NCBI RefSeq assembly: GCF_001518015.1
Contig: NZ_LPUY01000012.1
Span: forward strand, 62,001 to 126,000
Direction of reading: 5' to 3'
Origin: Tritonibacter horizontis
GTDB lineage: Bacteria; Pseudomonadota; Alphaproteobacteria; Rhodobacterales; Rhodobacteraceae
DNA length: 64,000 nt
Position numbers and translations under genes: made by a program. The notes below the pieces were generated by a model. The model was given only the letters and a program-made list of their open reading frames with translations, ran no database searches and was not told where the DNA came from. This document shows positions 27,018-35,271 of this stretch, in pieces (the stretch's first letter is position 1; each line of letters opens with the position of its first letter).

Positions 27018-27790
27018 CCATGGCCATCAAAGATCTCTTCGATCTGTCGGGAAAAACAGCCCTTGTTACCGGGTGCAAACGGGGCATCGGACGCGGTATC
27101 GCCGAAGCGCTGGCAGGGGCCGGCGCGGATATTGTCGGCGTCAGCGCCTCGCTCGAACTTGAGGGCAGCGCAGTCGGCGAGGCCATCGCCGCCACGGGCA
27201 GATCGTTCACGCCCTACCAATGCGATTTCAGCGACCGCTCTGCATTGACCCGGTTCATCGGCCAGCTGAAGGCAGACGGGGTCGCCCCTGACATTCTGAT
27301 CAACAATGCAGGCACCATTCGGCGTGCCCCTGCGGCGTCTCATGGAGATGACATCTGGGACGAAGTGATCGAAGTGAACCTGTCGGCGCAATTCGTCCTG
27401 AGCCGCGAAATCGGGCGCGGTATGGTTGAGCGCGGCGCGGGTAAGATCGTTTTCACCGCCTCCCTGCTGACCTTCCAGGGGGGCATAACCGTGCCGGGAT
27501 ACGCCGCGTCCAAGGGCGGCATCGGGCAGCTGACCAAAGCATTGGCCAACGAATGGGCAGGGCAGGGGGTCAACGTAAACGCGATTGCACCCGGCTATAT
27601 CGCCACCGACAACACGGAGGCCCTGCGCAATGATCCGGACCGCTACAAGGCCATCCTGGAGCGGATTCCAACCGGCCGCTGGGGCACACCGGAAGATTTC
27701 GGTGGCCCGGCCGTCTTCCTGTCATCCGCAGCAGCCGACTATGTGAATGGCGAAATTCTGACCGTCGACGGTGGGTGGATGGGCCGCTGA
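27014..27790 (+). CDS. SDR-family dehydrogenase, KduD-like (2-deoxy-D-gluconate 3-dehydrogenase family)
   Basis: A 258-aa short-chain dehydrogenase. NAD(P)-binding TGCKRGIGRGIA (19-30), INNAGTIRR near 95, catalytic Ser and YAASK near 150-166, and C-terminal LTVDGGWMGR. The opening KDLFDLSGKTALVTGCKRGIG is characteristic of KduD, which interconverts 2,5-diketo-3-deoxygluconate and 2-keto-3-deoxygluconate in pectin/hexuronate breakdown. Coupled to the zinc dehydrogenase by an ATGA overlap. With the acid-sugar enzyme and TRAP importer it points to uronate or aldonate catabolism. An ATG two codons in is an equal start. Confidence 0.85.
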   Translation: MTMAIKDLFDLSGKTALVTGCKRGIGRGIAEALAGAGADIVGVSASLELEGSAVGEAIAATGRSFTPYQCDFSDRSALTRFIGQLKADGVAPDILINNAGTIRRAPAASHGDDIWDEVIEVNLSAQFVLSREIGRGMVERGAGKIVFTASLLTFQGGITVPGYAASKGGIGQLTKALANEWAGQGVNVNAIAPGYIATDNTEALRNDPDRYKAILERIPTGRWGTPEDFGGPAVFLSSAAADYVNGEILTVDGGWMGR

Positions 27791-27844
27791 GGGGATCGCC
27801 TACCTCTCACCCTGAGAGCCAAGTATACTGCTATGTGTGAGCCC

Positions 27845-27875
27845 AAGCGGCGGCTGGACCGTCCAGTCGCCGTTT
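27845..27875. terminator. Long hairpin between convergent kduD-like and tetR genes
   Basis: The arm at 27845-27859 (AAGCGGCGGCTGGAC) pairs with 27861-27875 (GTCCAGTCGCCGTTT), 13 of 15 bases Watson-Crick and two G-T type, with a minimal loop. It starts with A and ends with TTT, suiting a bidirectional terminator. The centre CTGGACCGTCCAG also resembles the operator-like palindrome at 48788, probably by chance. Confidence 0.55.
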
Positions 27876-27972
27876 GGCACGCGCGCCGCAATGTTTGCCA
27901 CCGAAAAACCCGGCCCCTGCCGCGTTGCCCGCAGATCGGCCGGACCGGGGCAGGTTCTTTGGGCAAAACCTG

Positions 27973-28584
27973 TCATGCACCGGGTTCCCTGGGATCCGGC
28001 AGCACCTTCAGAAACGATGCATAGGCGTTTCGCAGGATGTCGGATTGTAGCTCTGGGTCCGCGGCCGCATAGGCGGTTCGGACCGCAGCCGTCGCCAGGA
28101 TCAATGCCGGAAGATACGCCTCGCCCTCCCGGCCCTGTTTGTGGGCCATCGCGGCGCAGGTTCTGCGCAAGGCGAGGTCGAAAGATGCCTTCACCTCTGG
28201 CGTCGCACGGGTCACATCGCCGAGCAGCGCCGCGAAGGAACAGCCGCCAAATACCTCCTTCAGGTTCTTCGGGTCCATATAGGCCGTGAAAATCGCACGC
28301 ATTTCGGCGTGAAGTGCCGCGCCTTCTTTACCGGTCCGATCTTCAAGCATCCTGAGAAGCGGATGTTCGTGGCACACAACTTCGGAAAACAGCGCCGTCT
28401 TGCTTTGGAAATGCGCATAAAACGCGCCCCGGGTCAGGCCGGACGCTTTCATCAAATCGTTCAAGTTGACGCCGGCATAGCCTTTGGCGCGAAAGACCTG
28501 CGCGGCCCCGTTTCGAATTTTTCGGACCAGTCTCTTTTTGTCATCTGCTGTCAGCCGCATCAATTTATCCATGTTGACTGACAT
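27973..28584 (-). CDS. TetR/AcrR-family transcriptional regulator
   Basis: A 203-aa repressor-type protein. HTH at about 20-65: AAQVFRAKGYAGVNLNDLMKASGLTRGAFYAHFQSK is the standard TetR recognition region (given here in overlapping form). C-terminal helices have the AefR-like C-terminal layout with CSFAALLGDVTR near 120. It is divergent, with 24 bp between start codons, from the small gene at 28609, so that three-gene set (small protein, MAPEG, VOC) is the probable target. Confidence 0.85.
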   Translation of the reverse strand: MSVNMDKLMRLTADDKKRLVRKIRNGAAQVFRAKGYAGVNLNDLMKASGLTRGAFYAHFQSKTALFSEVVCHEHPLLRMLEDRTGKEGAALHAEMRAIFTAYMDPKNLKEVFGGCSFAALLGDVTRATPEVKASFDLALRRTCAAMAHKQGREGEAYLPALILATAAVRTAYAAADPELQSDILRNAYASFLKVLPDPREPGA

Positions 28585-28608
28585 GCATAAATTCGATTAT
28601 CGGTAGAC

Positions 28609-28962
28609 ATGCAAGGAGAAACCACGATCAGTGACCCCGAACAGGCCTGGCAAGACCTCGTCTTGACCATGATGTCCCGACATGCGGGCATGGCGCGCGG
28701 GCAGATGATGTCTGCCGACGCTCTGCTTTGCCGCGAGAAGGTTTTTGCCTTCTTTTCCAAACGGGGCGGAGGCGTCGGGCTGGGGGCGCGCGTCGGGCGC
28801 GACGCCGACATCGACGCCTTTGGGATATCTGACTGGCAGCACCTCGCCCCGTTCAAAACCAAGCCTCCCATGAAAGACTGGATCGTCATCGGCATCCGTG
28901 ACCACGCCCGCTGGCATGAGATCGCGGAATTTGCCTACCGGACAGCAATAGAAAGGCCTTGA
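28609..28962 (+). CDS. Small soluble protein of unknown function
   Basis: A 117-aa protein with no signal peptide or membrane helix. I do not recognise it firmly. The central segment LCREKVFAFFSKRGGGVGLGARVGRD followed by a hydrophobic, Trp-containing end (KPPMKDWIVIGIRDH) is reminiscent of small MmcQ/YjbR- or TfoX-N-type domains, but this is weak. Its stop abuts the MAPEG start directly (TGA then ATG), indicating co-translation, and it lies divergent from the TetR gene. Confidence 0.7.
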   Translation: MQGETTISDPEQAWQDLVLTMMSRHAGMARGQMMSADALLCREKVFAFFSKRGGGVGLGARVGRDADIDAFGISDWQHLAPFKTKPPMKDWIVIGIRDHARWHEIAEFAYRTAIERP

Positions 28963-29358
28963 ATGACCCTGATTTCAGTAACCCCGTTTTACGCCGCAGC
29001 CATCGCGATCCTTATGGCTGTGCTCTCAACATGGACCGGCATCATGCGCGGCAAGACCGGTGTGGCCCTCGGGGATGGGGGAAACAGCGCCATGGCGCTG
29101 GCGATCCGCCGTTTCGGCAACCTGTCGGAATACGCGGCGATGGCAATCCTGCTGCTGCTATTGATGGAAATGCGAGGAGTTGATGGCCGCTATCTTCACG
29201 CCTACGGGATCGCGCTGCTCATGCTCCGTATCATACACCCAGCCGTTTTGTTCGACAACTTGACCGCGCCGATGTGGAAGAAGGCGGGCAGGTTTGTTTC
29301 TGCTGCCGGCACTGCACTGCTCCTTGTGATCGGTGCGGCAGCGCTGCTCATCTGGTAG
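28963..29358 (+). CDS. MAPEG-family membrane protein
   Basis: A 131-aa protein with four hydrophobic helices (about 8-25, 55-75, 80-95, 108-130). The segment AIRRFGNLSEYAAMAI near residue 45 matches the conserved Arg-x-x-x-N-x-x-E region of the MAPEG superfamily (membrane-associated eicosanoid/glutathione metabolism), so a glutathione-dependent detoxifying role is possible. It is in a likely operon under the divergent TetR. Confidence 0.8.
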   Translation: MTLISVTPFYAAAIAILMAVLSTWTGIMRGKTGVALGDGGNSAMALAIRRFGNLSEYAAMAILLLLLMEMRGVDGRYLHAYGIALLMLRIIHPAVLFDNLTAPMWKKAGRFVSAAGTALLLVIGAAALLIW

Positions 29359-29428
29359 CGAGGCGCGCAGAGGCCCGCCAATATCCCCGGCCCGGACCCC
29401 AAACGACCGACAAACAGGGAGCGCGAAA

Positions 29429-29800
29429 ATGCAACTCGGGGCCTTCTCAATCAGCCTGAACGTAAAAGACCTTGAAAAATCGCGGGCATTTTACAGTCAG
29501 CTTGGCTTCTCCGCAATGGGTGGCGACGCGGACATGGGATACCTGATCATGAAGAATGGCGATACGCTCATCGGCCTCTTCCAAGGCATGTTTGATGCCA
29601 ATATCTTGACCTTCAACCCCGGCTGGGATCAGGACGCGACGGAGATCGAAGAGTTCGACGATGTCCGCGCCATTCAATCCATGCTTCTGAGCAGGGGCCT
29701 ACCCCTCGATCACACCTGTCAGACAGACAGCTCCGGCCCGGCACATATCCAGCTAACCGACCCCGACGGGAACCAGATCCTGATCGATCAGCATCGATAA
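29429..29800 (+). CDS. VOC-family (glyoxalase/bleomycin-resistance-like) protein
   Basis: A 123-aa single vicinal-oxygen-chelate protein: ISLNVKDLEKSRAFYSQLGF at residues 7-26 opens the first beta-alpha-beta-beta-beta unit, and GPAHIQLTDPDGNQILIDQH closes the second. Two motifs per chain means it acts as a dimer. The family includes lyases, dioxygenases and antibiotic-binding proteins; no specific role is evident. It lies 70 bp after the MAPEG gene. The ATG at 29429 is chosen over an upstream ATG because homology starts there. Confidence 0.82.
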   Translation: MQLGAFSISLNVKDLEKSRAFYSQLGFSAMGGDADMGYLIMKNGDTLIGLFQGMFDANILTFNPGWDQDATEIEEFDDVRAIQSMLLSRGLPLDHTCQTDSSGPAHIQLTDPDGNQILIDQHR

Positions 29801-29927
29801 CAATCGCCACTTTCGTCAACACGGACCATGGCGATACCTGCCATCTTGTTGACCGGGCCGATGGTCGTGACGGGGGCCGTCGCGATTGTCGGATCGTTGC
29901 GGCATGCGCATTCGACGCGACAGAATC

Positions 29928-29954
29928 ACCACAATAAAAATCGATATTTGTGGT
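29928..29954. promoter_or_regulatory. Inverted repeat containing a 13-bp element shared with the 39872 site
   Basis: ACCACAA (29928-29934) and TTGTGGT (29948-29954) form an inverted repeat in the leader of the TAXI gene. Inside it, AAAATCGATATTT (29937-29949) is an exact reverse-complement match to 39872-39884 in the promoter of the malonate/ring-cleavage block. A second small inverted repeat, ATACC...GGTAT, lies at 29976-29990. Confidence 0.45.
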
Positions 29955-30004
29955 TGATGCAAAATAACATCGGTAATACCTATGGGGTATCAGGGAGGTT
30001 CAAC

Positions 30005-30931
30005 ATGAAACACATCGTTTGCGTGGCGCTTCTGGCCGCATCTTTTTCTGCATTTGCCCCGTCGGTGCGGGCCGAAGAATATCGAATTGGGACCGCCAGT
30101 CTTGGCGGCGCGTTCTTTCCGATGGGCCAGGGGATCTCCAACCTCGTCAACACATACGCAGGTGATGGGATCGACATGGTGCCCATCGTCACGCAGGGGT
30201 CGGTGCAAAACCCCCGTCTTGTTGCGCAGGGCGAGGTGGAGCTTGGCATCACCAGCGCCAACCTTGCCGCCGACGCGGTGGCAGGAAATGGCGCCTATGA
30301 TGGCACCCCGATGGCACTGAGCGCGCTTGGTCCTTTGCACCCCAGCGTACTTCACATGGTTGTGCCTGATGGCTCGGACATCCGAACCTTTGCCGACCTC
30401 AAGGGCAAGCGCGTAGCTGTCGGCCCGGCCGGCGGCGGCACGATGGGTTTCCTCAACAACATGCTGCCGATCTACGGGCTCAACCTTGATGACATTACGC
30501 CCAGCTTCCTCAGCTACGGCGACGGTTTCAGCCAGCTTTCGGACGGCAATGTCGATGCCGCGCTGGCCCTGTCTGGCTACCCTGCGGCAGCCGTGATGCA
30601 GGCGGCGGCTTCGGGCAAGCTGAGGATGATCGGCATGGAAGCCGACAAGAAGGACGCGATCCTGTCCGGCAATCCGGCCTACAGCATTTTTAACATTCCC
30701 GCCGATGTCTATGGTATGGACGAGGACGCGCAGGTCCTGGGCGTAACCAACATGCTGATTGTCCCAACAGAGATGGACGCAGGCATCGTCGAAAGGATCG
30801 CCGGGGCAATCTACGATCACCTCGACGAGTTCGCAGCCGAAAACGCCAATGCGCGCCAGATCGATAAAGCCCGTGCCAGCGCGCTGGCCATCGATCTGCA
30901 CCCCGGCGCGGCGGCCTACTTCGCCCGATAA
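30005..30931 (+). CDS. TAXI-family TRAP transporter solute-binding protein
   Basis: A 308-aa periplasmic receptor of the TAXI class (structurally unrelated in sequence to DctP). Signal peptide to about residue 25 (PSVRA-EE). Family landmarks: YRIGTASLGGAFFPMGQGISNLVN at the mature start, DLKGKRVAVGPAGGGTMGFLNNML near 130, and DAALALSGYPAAAVMQAAASGKL near 185. TAXI proteins work with one fused permease, which is the next gene. Ligand unknown; the downstream cupin and GntR genes suggest an aromatic or organic acid. ATG 30005 has AGGGAGG upstream. Confidence 0.9.
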   Translation: MKHIVCVALLAASFSAFAPSVRAEEYRIGTASLGGAFFPMGQGISNLVNTYAGDGIDMVPIVTQGSVQNPRLVAQGEVELGITSANLAADAVAGNGAYDGTPMALSALGPLHPSVLHMVVPDGSDIRTFADLKGKRVAVGPAGGGTMGFLNNMLPIYGLNLDDITPSFLSYGDGFSQLSDGNVDAALALSGYPAAAVMQAAASGKLRMIGMEADKKDAILSGNPAYSIFNIPADVYGMDEDAQVLGVTNMLIVPTEMDAGIVERIAGAIYDHLDEFAAENANARQIDKARASALAIDLHPGAAAYFAR

Positions 30932-30943
30932 ACAGGCCCGTGC

Positions 30944-30964
30944 GGCAGGGGCAAGGCTCCTGCC
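30944..30964 (+). terminator. Small intercistronic hairpin after the TAXI gene
   Basis: GGCAGG (30944-30949) pairs with CCTGCC (30959-30964), a 6-bp stem with a 9-nt loop, followed some bases later by CGTTTTG. Weaker than the other post-receptor hairpins in this window but in the same place. Confidence 0.4.
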
Positions 30965-30994
30965 CACCTCCGTTTTGTCACGAAAGGACGCGCC

Positions 30995-32878
30995 ATGACC
31001 GCGCTGCGCGAGATGACGATCCCTGCCCGGGTGCTGGCCGTTGTGGCCTTCGGCTTCGGCGCCTATCATCTTCTGATCGTGTCTGGCCTCGTGTCCATGT
31101 CGACAATGGAAATGCGGCTGACCCATCTGATGCTCGCGCTGACCCTGCTGTTCGCGCGCAGGCCGGCGATGACGACCGCGCCCCGAAGCCCTGCATCAAT
31201 GGGGATCGATGGCGTGCTGATCCTGTCGGGCATTATCGCAAGCGTCTGGCTGCTCTCGCGCTGGAAGGCAATCGCCATGAGCGGTGGCATGACCACCGCG
31301 CAAGATTTCTGGGCGGGGCTGGTCATCGTCGCGCTAGTCATCGAGGCGGCGCGGCGCGGCATCGGCAGCATCCTTGCCGGGATCACGGCGGTTTTTCTGG
31401 TCTATCCGTTCCTGAGTCCCTACCTGCCCGGCGTGCTGAACGGACGCGGCTATGGGTTGGAACGAGTCGTGACCTTCCTGACCACCGACACGCAGGGCAT
31501 CTACGGCATCCCTGTCGGCGTGGCGGCGACCTATATCATCACCTTCACCATCTTCGGCGCGCTGCTGTCACGGCTTGGCGCGGGAGAATTCTTCTTCGAG
31601 ATCTCGTTCCGTCTGACCCGTGGAATGCGCGCCGCATCGGCGAAATCGGCGGTGTTGTTCTCGGCGCTGATCGGCATGGTGTCGGGCTCGGCGGCGGGCA
31701 ATGTCGCCGTCACCGGCACGCTGACCATCCCGCTGATGAAGCGCGAAGGCTATGCCCCCCACCAGGCCGCCGCGGTCGAGGCGGTTGCATCGACTGGCGG
31801 GCAGATCATGCCGCCCGTCATGGGCGCCGCCGCCTTTATCATGGCCGAGGTGGTCGGCGTAAGCTACACCGAGATCATGAAGACCGGCCTGCTGCCGGCG
31901 TTGCTGTTCTTCGGCATGGCCTTCGCGGTGGTGCATCTGCGCGCCCAACGCAGCGGCATCGCGCCCGTCACCACACCGACGACCGATCCGCGCAGCTCCG
32001 TGCGGGTGCTCTGGGACGGAATGCCCTTCGTCATCGCCTTTGCGTTGCTGCTGGGCATGATGCTGGTGGGCTATTCGCCCTTCAAGGCTTCGCTCTGGGC
32101 GATGGGGGCGATGATCGCCTGCACCGTGATCTGGAAACGCGGGATCGACATGGACCTGCTGCGCCGCATTTCCGGCGCCGTCACCGAAGGCGCGCAGGGG
32201 GTGGTGACGATCTCTGCGGCCTGTGCGGCGGCAGGGATCATCGCGGGCGTTCTGGGGCTGTCGGGCCTGGGTTCCAAGATCGCCGTGTTGATCGACATGA
32301 GCTCTGGCGGCAGCCTTGTCATCGCGCTGATCCTGACCATGCTGGTGTCGATCATCCTCGGCATGGGACTGCCGACGACGGCGGCCTACCTGATCCTTGC
32401 GACCGTGGTCGCCCCGGCGCTGGTCAAGATGGAGGTGCCGGTGCTGACTGCGCATTTCTTCGTCTTCTACTTTGGCTGCATTTCGACCATCACGCCGCCC
32501 GTGGCGCTGGCTGCCTATGTCGCCGGGGGCATCGCCAAGGCCGACATCAACAAATGCGGCTGGACCGCCGCCGCCTACGCCGCGCCAAGCTTCCTTTTGC
32601 CATTTGCCCTGTGCTTTGGCCCCGGTCTGATGCTGCAGGGCAGCTGGATCGAGAACATCGAGGCGGCCGGCACCGGGATGCTCGGGGTGTTTGCCATAGC
32701 CGTCGCTGTGATCGGGGTCCTGCGTCACCGGATCAATGCGATGGGGCGGTTCACAGCGGCGATTGCCGGCGTGCTCCTGCTGTTTCAGGGCCTGCTCAGC
32801 GCTGCGCTTGGGCTGGCCCTGCTGGGCGGGCTCTATGCCGCAGCTGAACTGCGTGCCGGCAAAAACCAAGCAAACTGA
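30995..32878 (+). CDS. TRAP transporter fused permease (4TM-12TM, TAXI type)
   Basis: A 627-aa membrane protein fusing the DctQ-like (first about 120 residues) and DctM-like (from about 130) parts into one chain, the form that partners TAXI receptors. Landmarks: FSALIGMVSGSAAGNVAVTGTLTIPLMKREGY near residue 225, VASTGGQIMPPVMGAAAFIMAE near 262 and ITPPVALAAYVAGGIAKAD near 500. The pair moves a solute with Na+. It lies 14 bp before the cupin gene. Confidence 0.92.
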   Translation: MTALREMTIPARVLAVVAFGFGAYHLLIVSGLVSMSTMEMRLTHLMLALTLLFARRPAMTTAPRSPASMGIDGVLILSGIIASVWLLSRWKAIAMSGGMTTAQDFWAGLVIVALVIEAARRGIGSILAGITAVFLVYPFLSPYLPGVLNGRGYGLERVVTFLTTDTQGIYGIPVGVAATYIITFTIFGALLSRLGAGEFFFEISFRLTRGMRAASAKSAVLFSALIGMVSGSAAGNVAVTGTLTIPLMKREGYAPHQAAAVEAVASTGGQIMPPVMGAAAFIMAEVVGVSYTEIMKTGLLPALLFFGMAFAVVHLRAQRSGIAPVTTPTTDPRSSVRVLWDGMPFVIAFALLLGMMLVGYSPFKASLWAMGAMIACTVIWKRGIDMDLLRRISGAVTEGAQGVVTISAACAAAGIIAGVLGLSGLGSKIAVLIDMSSGGSLVIALILTMLVSIILGMGLPTTAAYLILATVVAPALVKMEVPVLTAHFFVFYFGCISTITPPVALAAYVAGGIAKADINKCGWTAAAYAAPSFLLPFALCFGPGLMLQGSWIENIEAAGTGMLGVFAIAVAVIGVLRHRINAMGRFTAAIAGVLLLFQGLLSAALGLALLGGLYAAAELRAGKNQAN

Positions 32879-32892
32879 AAAGGACGTTTCTC

Positions 32893-33486
32893 ATGAATAT
32901 GACCCAATTCCGCCGCGTGGTCACAGGCCACGATACCAAGGGCAAGGCCATCATCGAGAGTGATCAAACCGCTGACCAGTTCCTCGAACGGCCCAACCGG
33001 CCCGGCGTGAGGTTGACGAATTTCTGGATCTCTGACGGAACCCCCGCCGAATATGACGGCGCCACCGAAACCTGCACCGGCGATTTCACCCTGCACCCAC
33101 CCGCCATGGGCAGCGTATTCCGCTGCGTGGAGTTCCAGCCCGAAGACCCGGAGGTCATGGCGACGCTTGACGGCCCCTCGGCATTCGCGGAAATGGGCGC
33201 GGCTGAAAATATTGTGCAAAACGCGCGTCACCCGTTTATGCATCGCACCGACAGTGTCGATTATGCAATGGTAATTACCGGCGAAATCTGGATGCTGATG
33301 GACGATCCTGCCGATGACGTGCTGCTCAAGGCGGGCGATATCTGCATTCAGCGTGGCACCAATCACGCCTGGTCGAATAGGGGTACGGAAACCTGTATTA
33401 TAATGTTTGTCCTGAACGATGGGGTCACCACGCGTGAAGCGACCGGTCATGCGCGCACGGGCATCCCAGCCCGCCCCGTGTCGTGA
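32893..33486 (+). CDS. Cupin-domain protein
   Basis: A 197-aa protein with one clear cupin in its second half. Motif 1 reads HRTDSVDYAMVITGE (about 117-131), where the metal-binding HxH is replaced by HRT; motif 2 reads GDICIQRGTNHAWSNRG (about 149-165) with His and Asn kept. The incomplete metal set suggests a binding or isomerase-like role rather than a standard metal-dependent dioxygenase. Similar proteins often sit with GntR regulators in carboxylic-acid and aromatic loci, as here. Its stop codon overlaps the possible GTG start of the GntR gene. Confidence 0.82.
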   Translation: MNMTQFRRVVTGHDTKGKAIIESDQTADQFLERPNRPGVRLTNFWISDGTPAEYDGATETCTGDFTLHPPAMGSVFRCVEFQPEDPEVMATLDGPSAFAEMGAAENIVQNARHPFMHRTDSVDYAMVITGEIWMLMDDPADDVLLKAGDICIQRGTNHAWSNRGTETCIIMFVLNDGVTTREATGHARTGIPARPVS

Positions 33487-33530
33487 TGGTGCCTGCCCGG
33501 TCTGCCGGAACCAAGGGGTATGAAAGCGAA

Positions 33531-34229
33531 ATGAGTGTGCAGAATTTCGATGCGGGGGGCGATCCGACGCCCTCGACATCTACCACGCAGACGACCTACC
33601 AGGCGATCCGGCGCATGATCATCACCGGCGTTCTTGCGCCCGGCGAAAAGCTCAAGATCGAGACCCTCAAAGAGCGCATCCAGGTTGGTGCCTCCCCCAT
33701 TCGTGAGGCGTTGACCCTGTTGGTCGCCGACAAGCTGGTCGAACGTATCGACCAGCGCGGCTTTCGTGCCTCTCCGGTTAGTCAGGACAATTTCGCAGAG
33801 ATTTTACGCCTTCGCTGTGCGCTCGAGGACATGGCCCTGCGCGAGTCCATCGCCGCCGGTGACGAGGCGTGGGAAGAGGCGCTGGTGCTGGCCCATCACC
33901 GTATGGCGCGGGTCGGGGGCGCGGATGTCGCGACCTTTGAGGATGCCCACAAGACCTTTCACATGGCGCTGCTGGCTCGCTGTTCCTCACCGATCCTGCT
34001 GGGCTATTGCAGCCAGCTCTATGATCTGAATGTGCGCTATCGCTATCTTGCGGGGCGCTCGCGCCATTACGGCACCCGTGACGTGCCGGCCGAGCACCGC
34101 GAGATCCTTGCGGCGGCGGTGGCCCGCGATGTGCCACTGGCGACGTCGCGGCTGTTGCACCACTATCAGCAGACTGGCACGTTCCTGCGCGAAACGCCCG
34201 ACCTGACAGAGGGCAAAGCGCCCTCCTAG
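33531..34229 (+). CDS. GntR-family transcriptional regulator (FCD domain)
   Basis: A 232-aa regulator: winged HTH at about 25-80 with TYQAIRRMIITGVLAPGEKLK and GASPIREALTLLVADKLVERIDQRGFRA-type recognition region, then an FCD effector domain from about 95 (EILRLRCALEDMALRESI), including His residues for metal/carboxylate binding (EDAHKTFHMAL, VPAEHREIL). The frame allows starts at 33483 (GTG) and 33486 (ATG) overlapping the cupin stop; I chose ATG 33531, as residues before it look non-conserved. Likely controls the TAXI operon and possibly the divergent catabolic block at 39817-39898. Confidence 0.83.
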   Translation: MSVQNFDAGGDPTPSTSTTQTTYQAIRRMIITGVLAPGEKLKIETLKERIQVGASPIREALTLLVADKLVERIDQRGFRASPVSQDNFAEILRLRCALEDMALRESIAAGDEAWEEALVLAHHRMARVGGADVATFEDAHKTFHMALLARCSSPILLGYCSQLYDLNVRYRYLAGRSRHYGTRDVPAEHREILAAAVARDVPLATSRLLHHYQQTGTFLRETPDLTEGKAPS

Positions 34230-34395
34230 TCACCACGCTCTCGAAAAGGCGCGATGGCCGTGTGCGCCTGCACGGCCACAGCCGCCGGGCAAAGAAATCC
34301 AACGGCCAACACGTCCCCCCCCAAGGCACAACGCGACGCCCCCGCGTCAAAAGCGTTTTGGGGCGACGGCGACCCGCCGCCCGAAGCCAGATGGG

Positions 34396-35262
34396 TCAGC
34401 AGGCCACGAGCCTGAAATCGAAATCCACCCGCGACCAGGGTCCGTCGACCTTGCCCGACAAAACGAAGCCGTCGGGGAATTCACCCTCGGGTTGCGGCGT
34501 GTAATGCATCACCAGGTCCTCGCGCACTCCGAACACCGTGTCCTGATCAAGGTAGGGATCATCGGCGGGGAAGACCTCGGTCACGAGGTCGCGGTAGCCC
34601 GGCGCCTTGATGATGAAATGCAGATGCGAGGGTCGCCATGGGTGACGTCCGGCAGCATCCAGGATCTGACCCACCGGCCCGTCCGTGGGCACTGTGTATT
34701 CAACGGGACGTACGGTGGTGAATGCATAATAGCCGTTTTCGTCCGTGGTCATCAGCCCGTGGAAGGACATGATGTCCTGGTCCGGGTCCTGGCTTGAATA
34801 AAGCCCATTGGGCGCGGTCTGCCAGATGTCCAGCTCCGCATGGGGGATCGGCTTGCCATCGAGATCACGCACATGGCCCTGCACCAGCACCACCTCGCCC
34901 GCGAAACCGGCGCGCAGATCGTCACCAATCGCCATCGGCGGCGCGTTCGATACATGGAACGGCCCCAACACGCTGGAACTGGTCGCACCGGGGTGGGAAT
35001 TGATCATGTCGACCAGTGACGACAGCCCCAACACATCGGACATCAGCACGAATTCGTTGCGTTCGGGCGTTGTGATCCGGCCCGCCCATTCCACCGCCTT
35101 CAGCCCGGCGCGCCATTCGTCATGGGTCAGGCCGACCTCCTTGGTGAAGGCGTGCAGGTGGCGGGCGAGGGCGCTCATGATCTCGGCAAAGCGCGGATCG
35201 GTCTCTGGGCCAAAATAGCCGGTAAAGACGTCGGTGATGTTGTCAGGCGTTACATTACGCAT
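34396..35262 (-). CDS. Intradiol ring-cleavage dioxygenase (hydroxyquinol/catechol 1,2-dioxygenase family)
   Basis: A 288-aa non-heme Fe(III) dioxygenase. The iron ligands are visible: Tyr155 (GLYSS), Tyr189 (RPVEYTVP), His213 and His215 (RPSHLHF). An N-terminal helical linker domain (about 1-100) is typical of dimeric catechol/hydroxyquinol 1,2-dioxygenases; residues DGPVGQILDAAGRHPWRPSHLHF follow the family closely. Product would be a cis,cis-muconate or maleylacetate. It is the last gene of the minus-strand operon that starts with the FAH hydrolase at 39816. Hydroxyquinol-type is my preferred subfamily; maleylacetate reductase is not in this window. Confidence 0.85.
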   Translation of the reverse strand: MRNVTPDNITDVFTGYFGPETDPRFAEIMSALARHLHAFTKEVGLTHDEWRAGLKAVEWAGRITTPERNEFVLMSDVLGLSSLVDMINSHPGATSSSVLGPFHVSNAPPMAIGDDLRAGFAGEVVLVQGHVRDLDGKPIPHAELDIWQTAPNGLYSSQDPDQDIMSFHGLMTTDENGYYAFTTVRPVEYTVPTDGPVGQILDAAGRHPWRPSHLHFIIKAPGYRDLVTEVFPADDPYLDQDTVFGVREDLVMHYTPQPEGEFPDGFVLSGKVDGPWSRVDFDFRLVAC

Positions 35263-35271
35263 GTCAGCTCC

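Noticed and set aside
27854-27866. CTGGACCGTCCAG as a second TetR operator
   Set aside because: It lies in the centre of a 31-nt hairpin between two convergent gene ends, better explained as a terminator; its spacing differs from the 48788 palindrome.
28585-28608. Repeated GACATGC motif in the tetR divergent gap as an operator
   Set aside because: The gap is only 24 bp and the repeats are direct and partly within coding sequence; not convincing without conservation.
30940-32847. 635-codon plus-strand frame overlapping the fused TRAP permease
   Set aside because: Out-of-frame shadow; composition is Arg/Ala/Gly/His-rich with no membrane helices, while the real frame gives a canonical permease.
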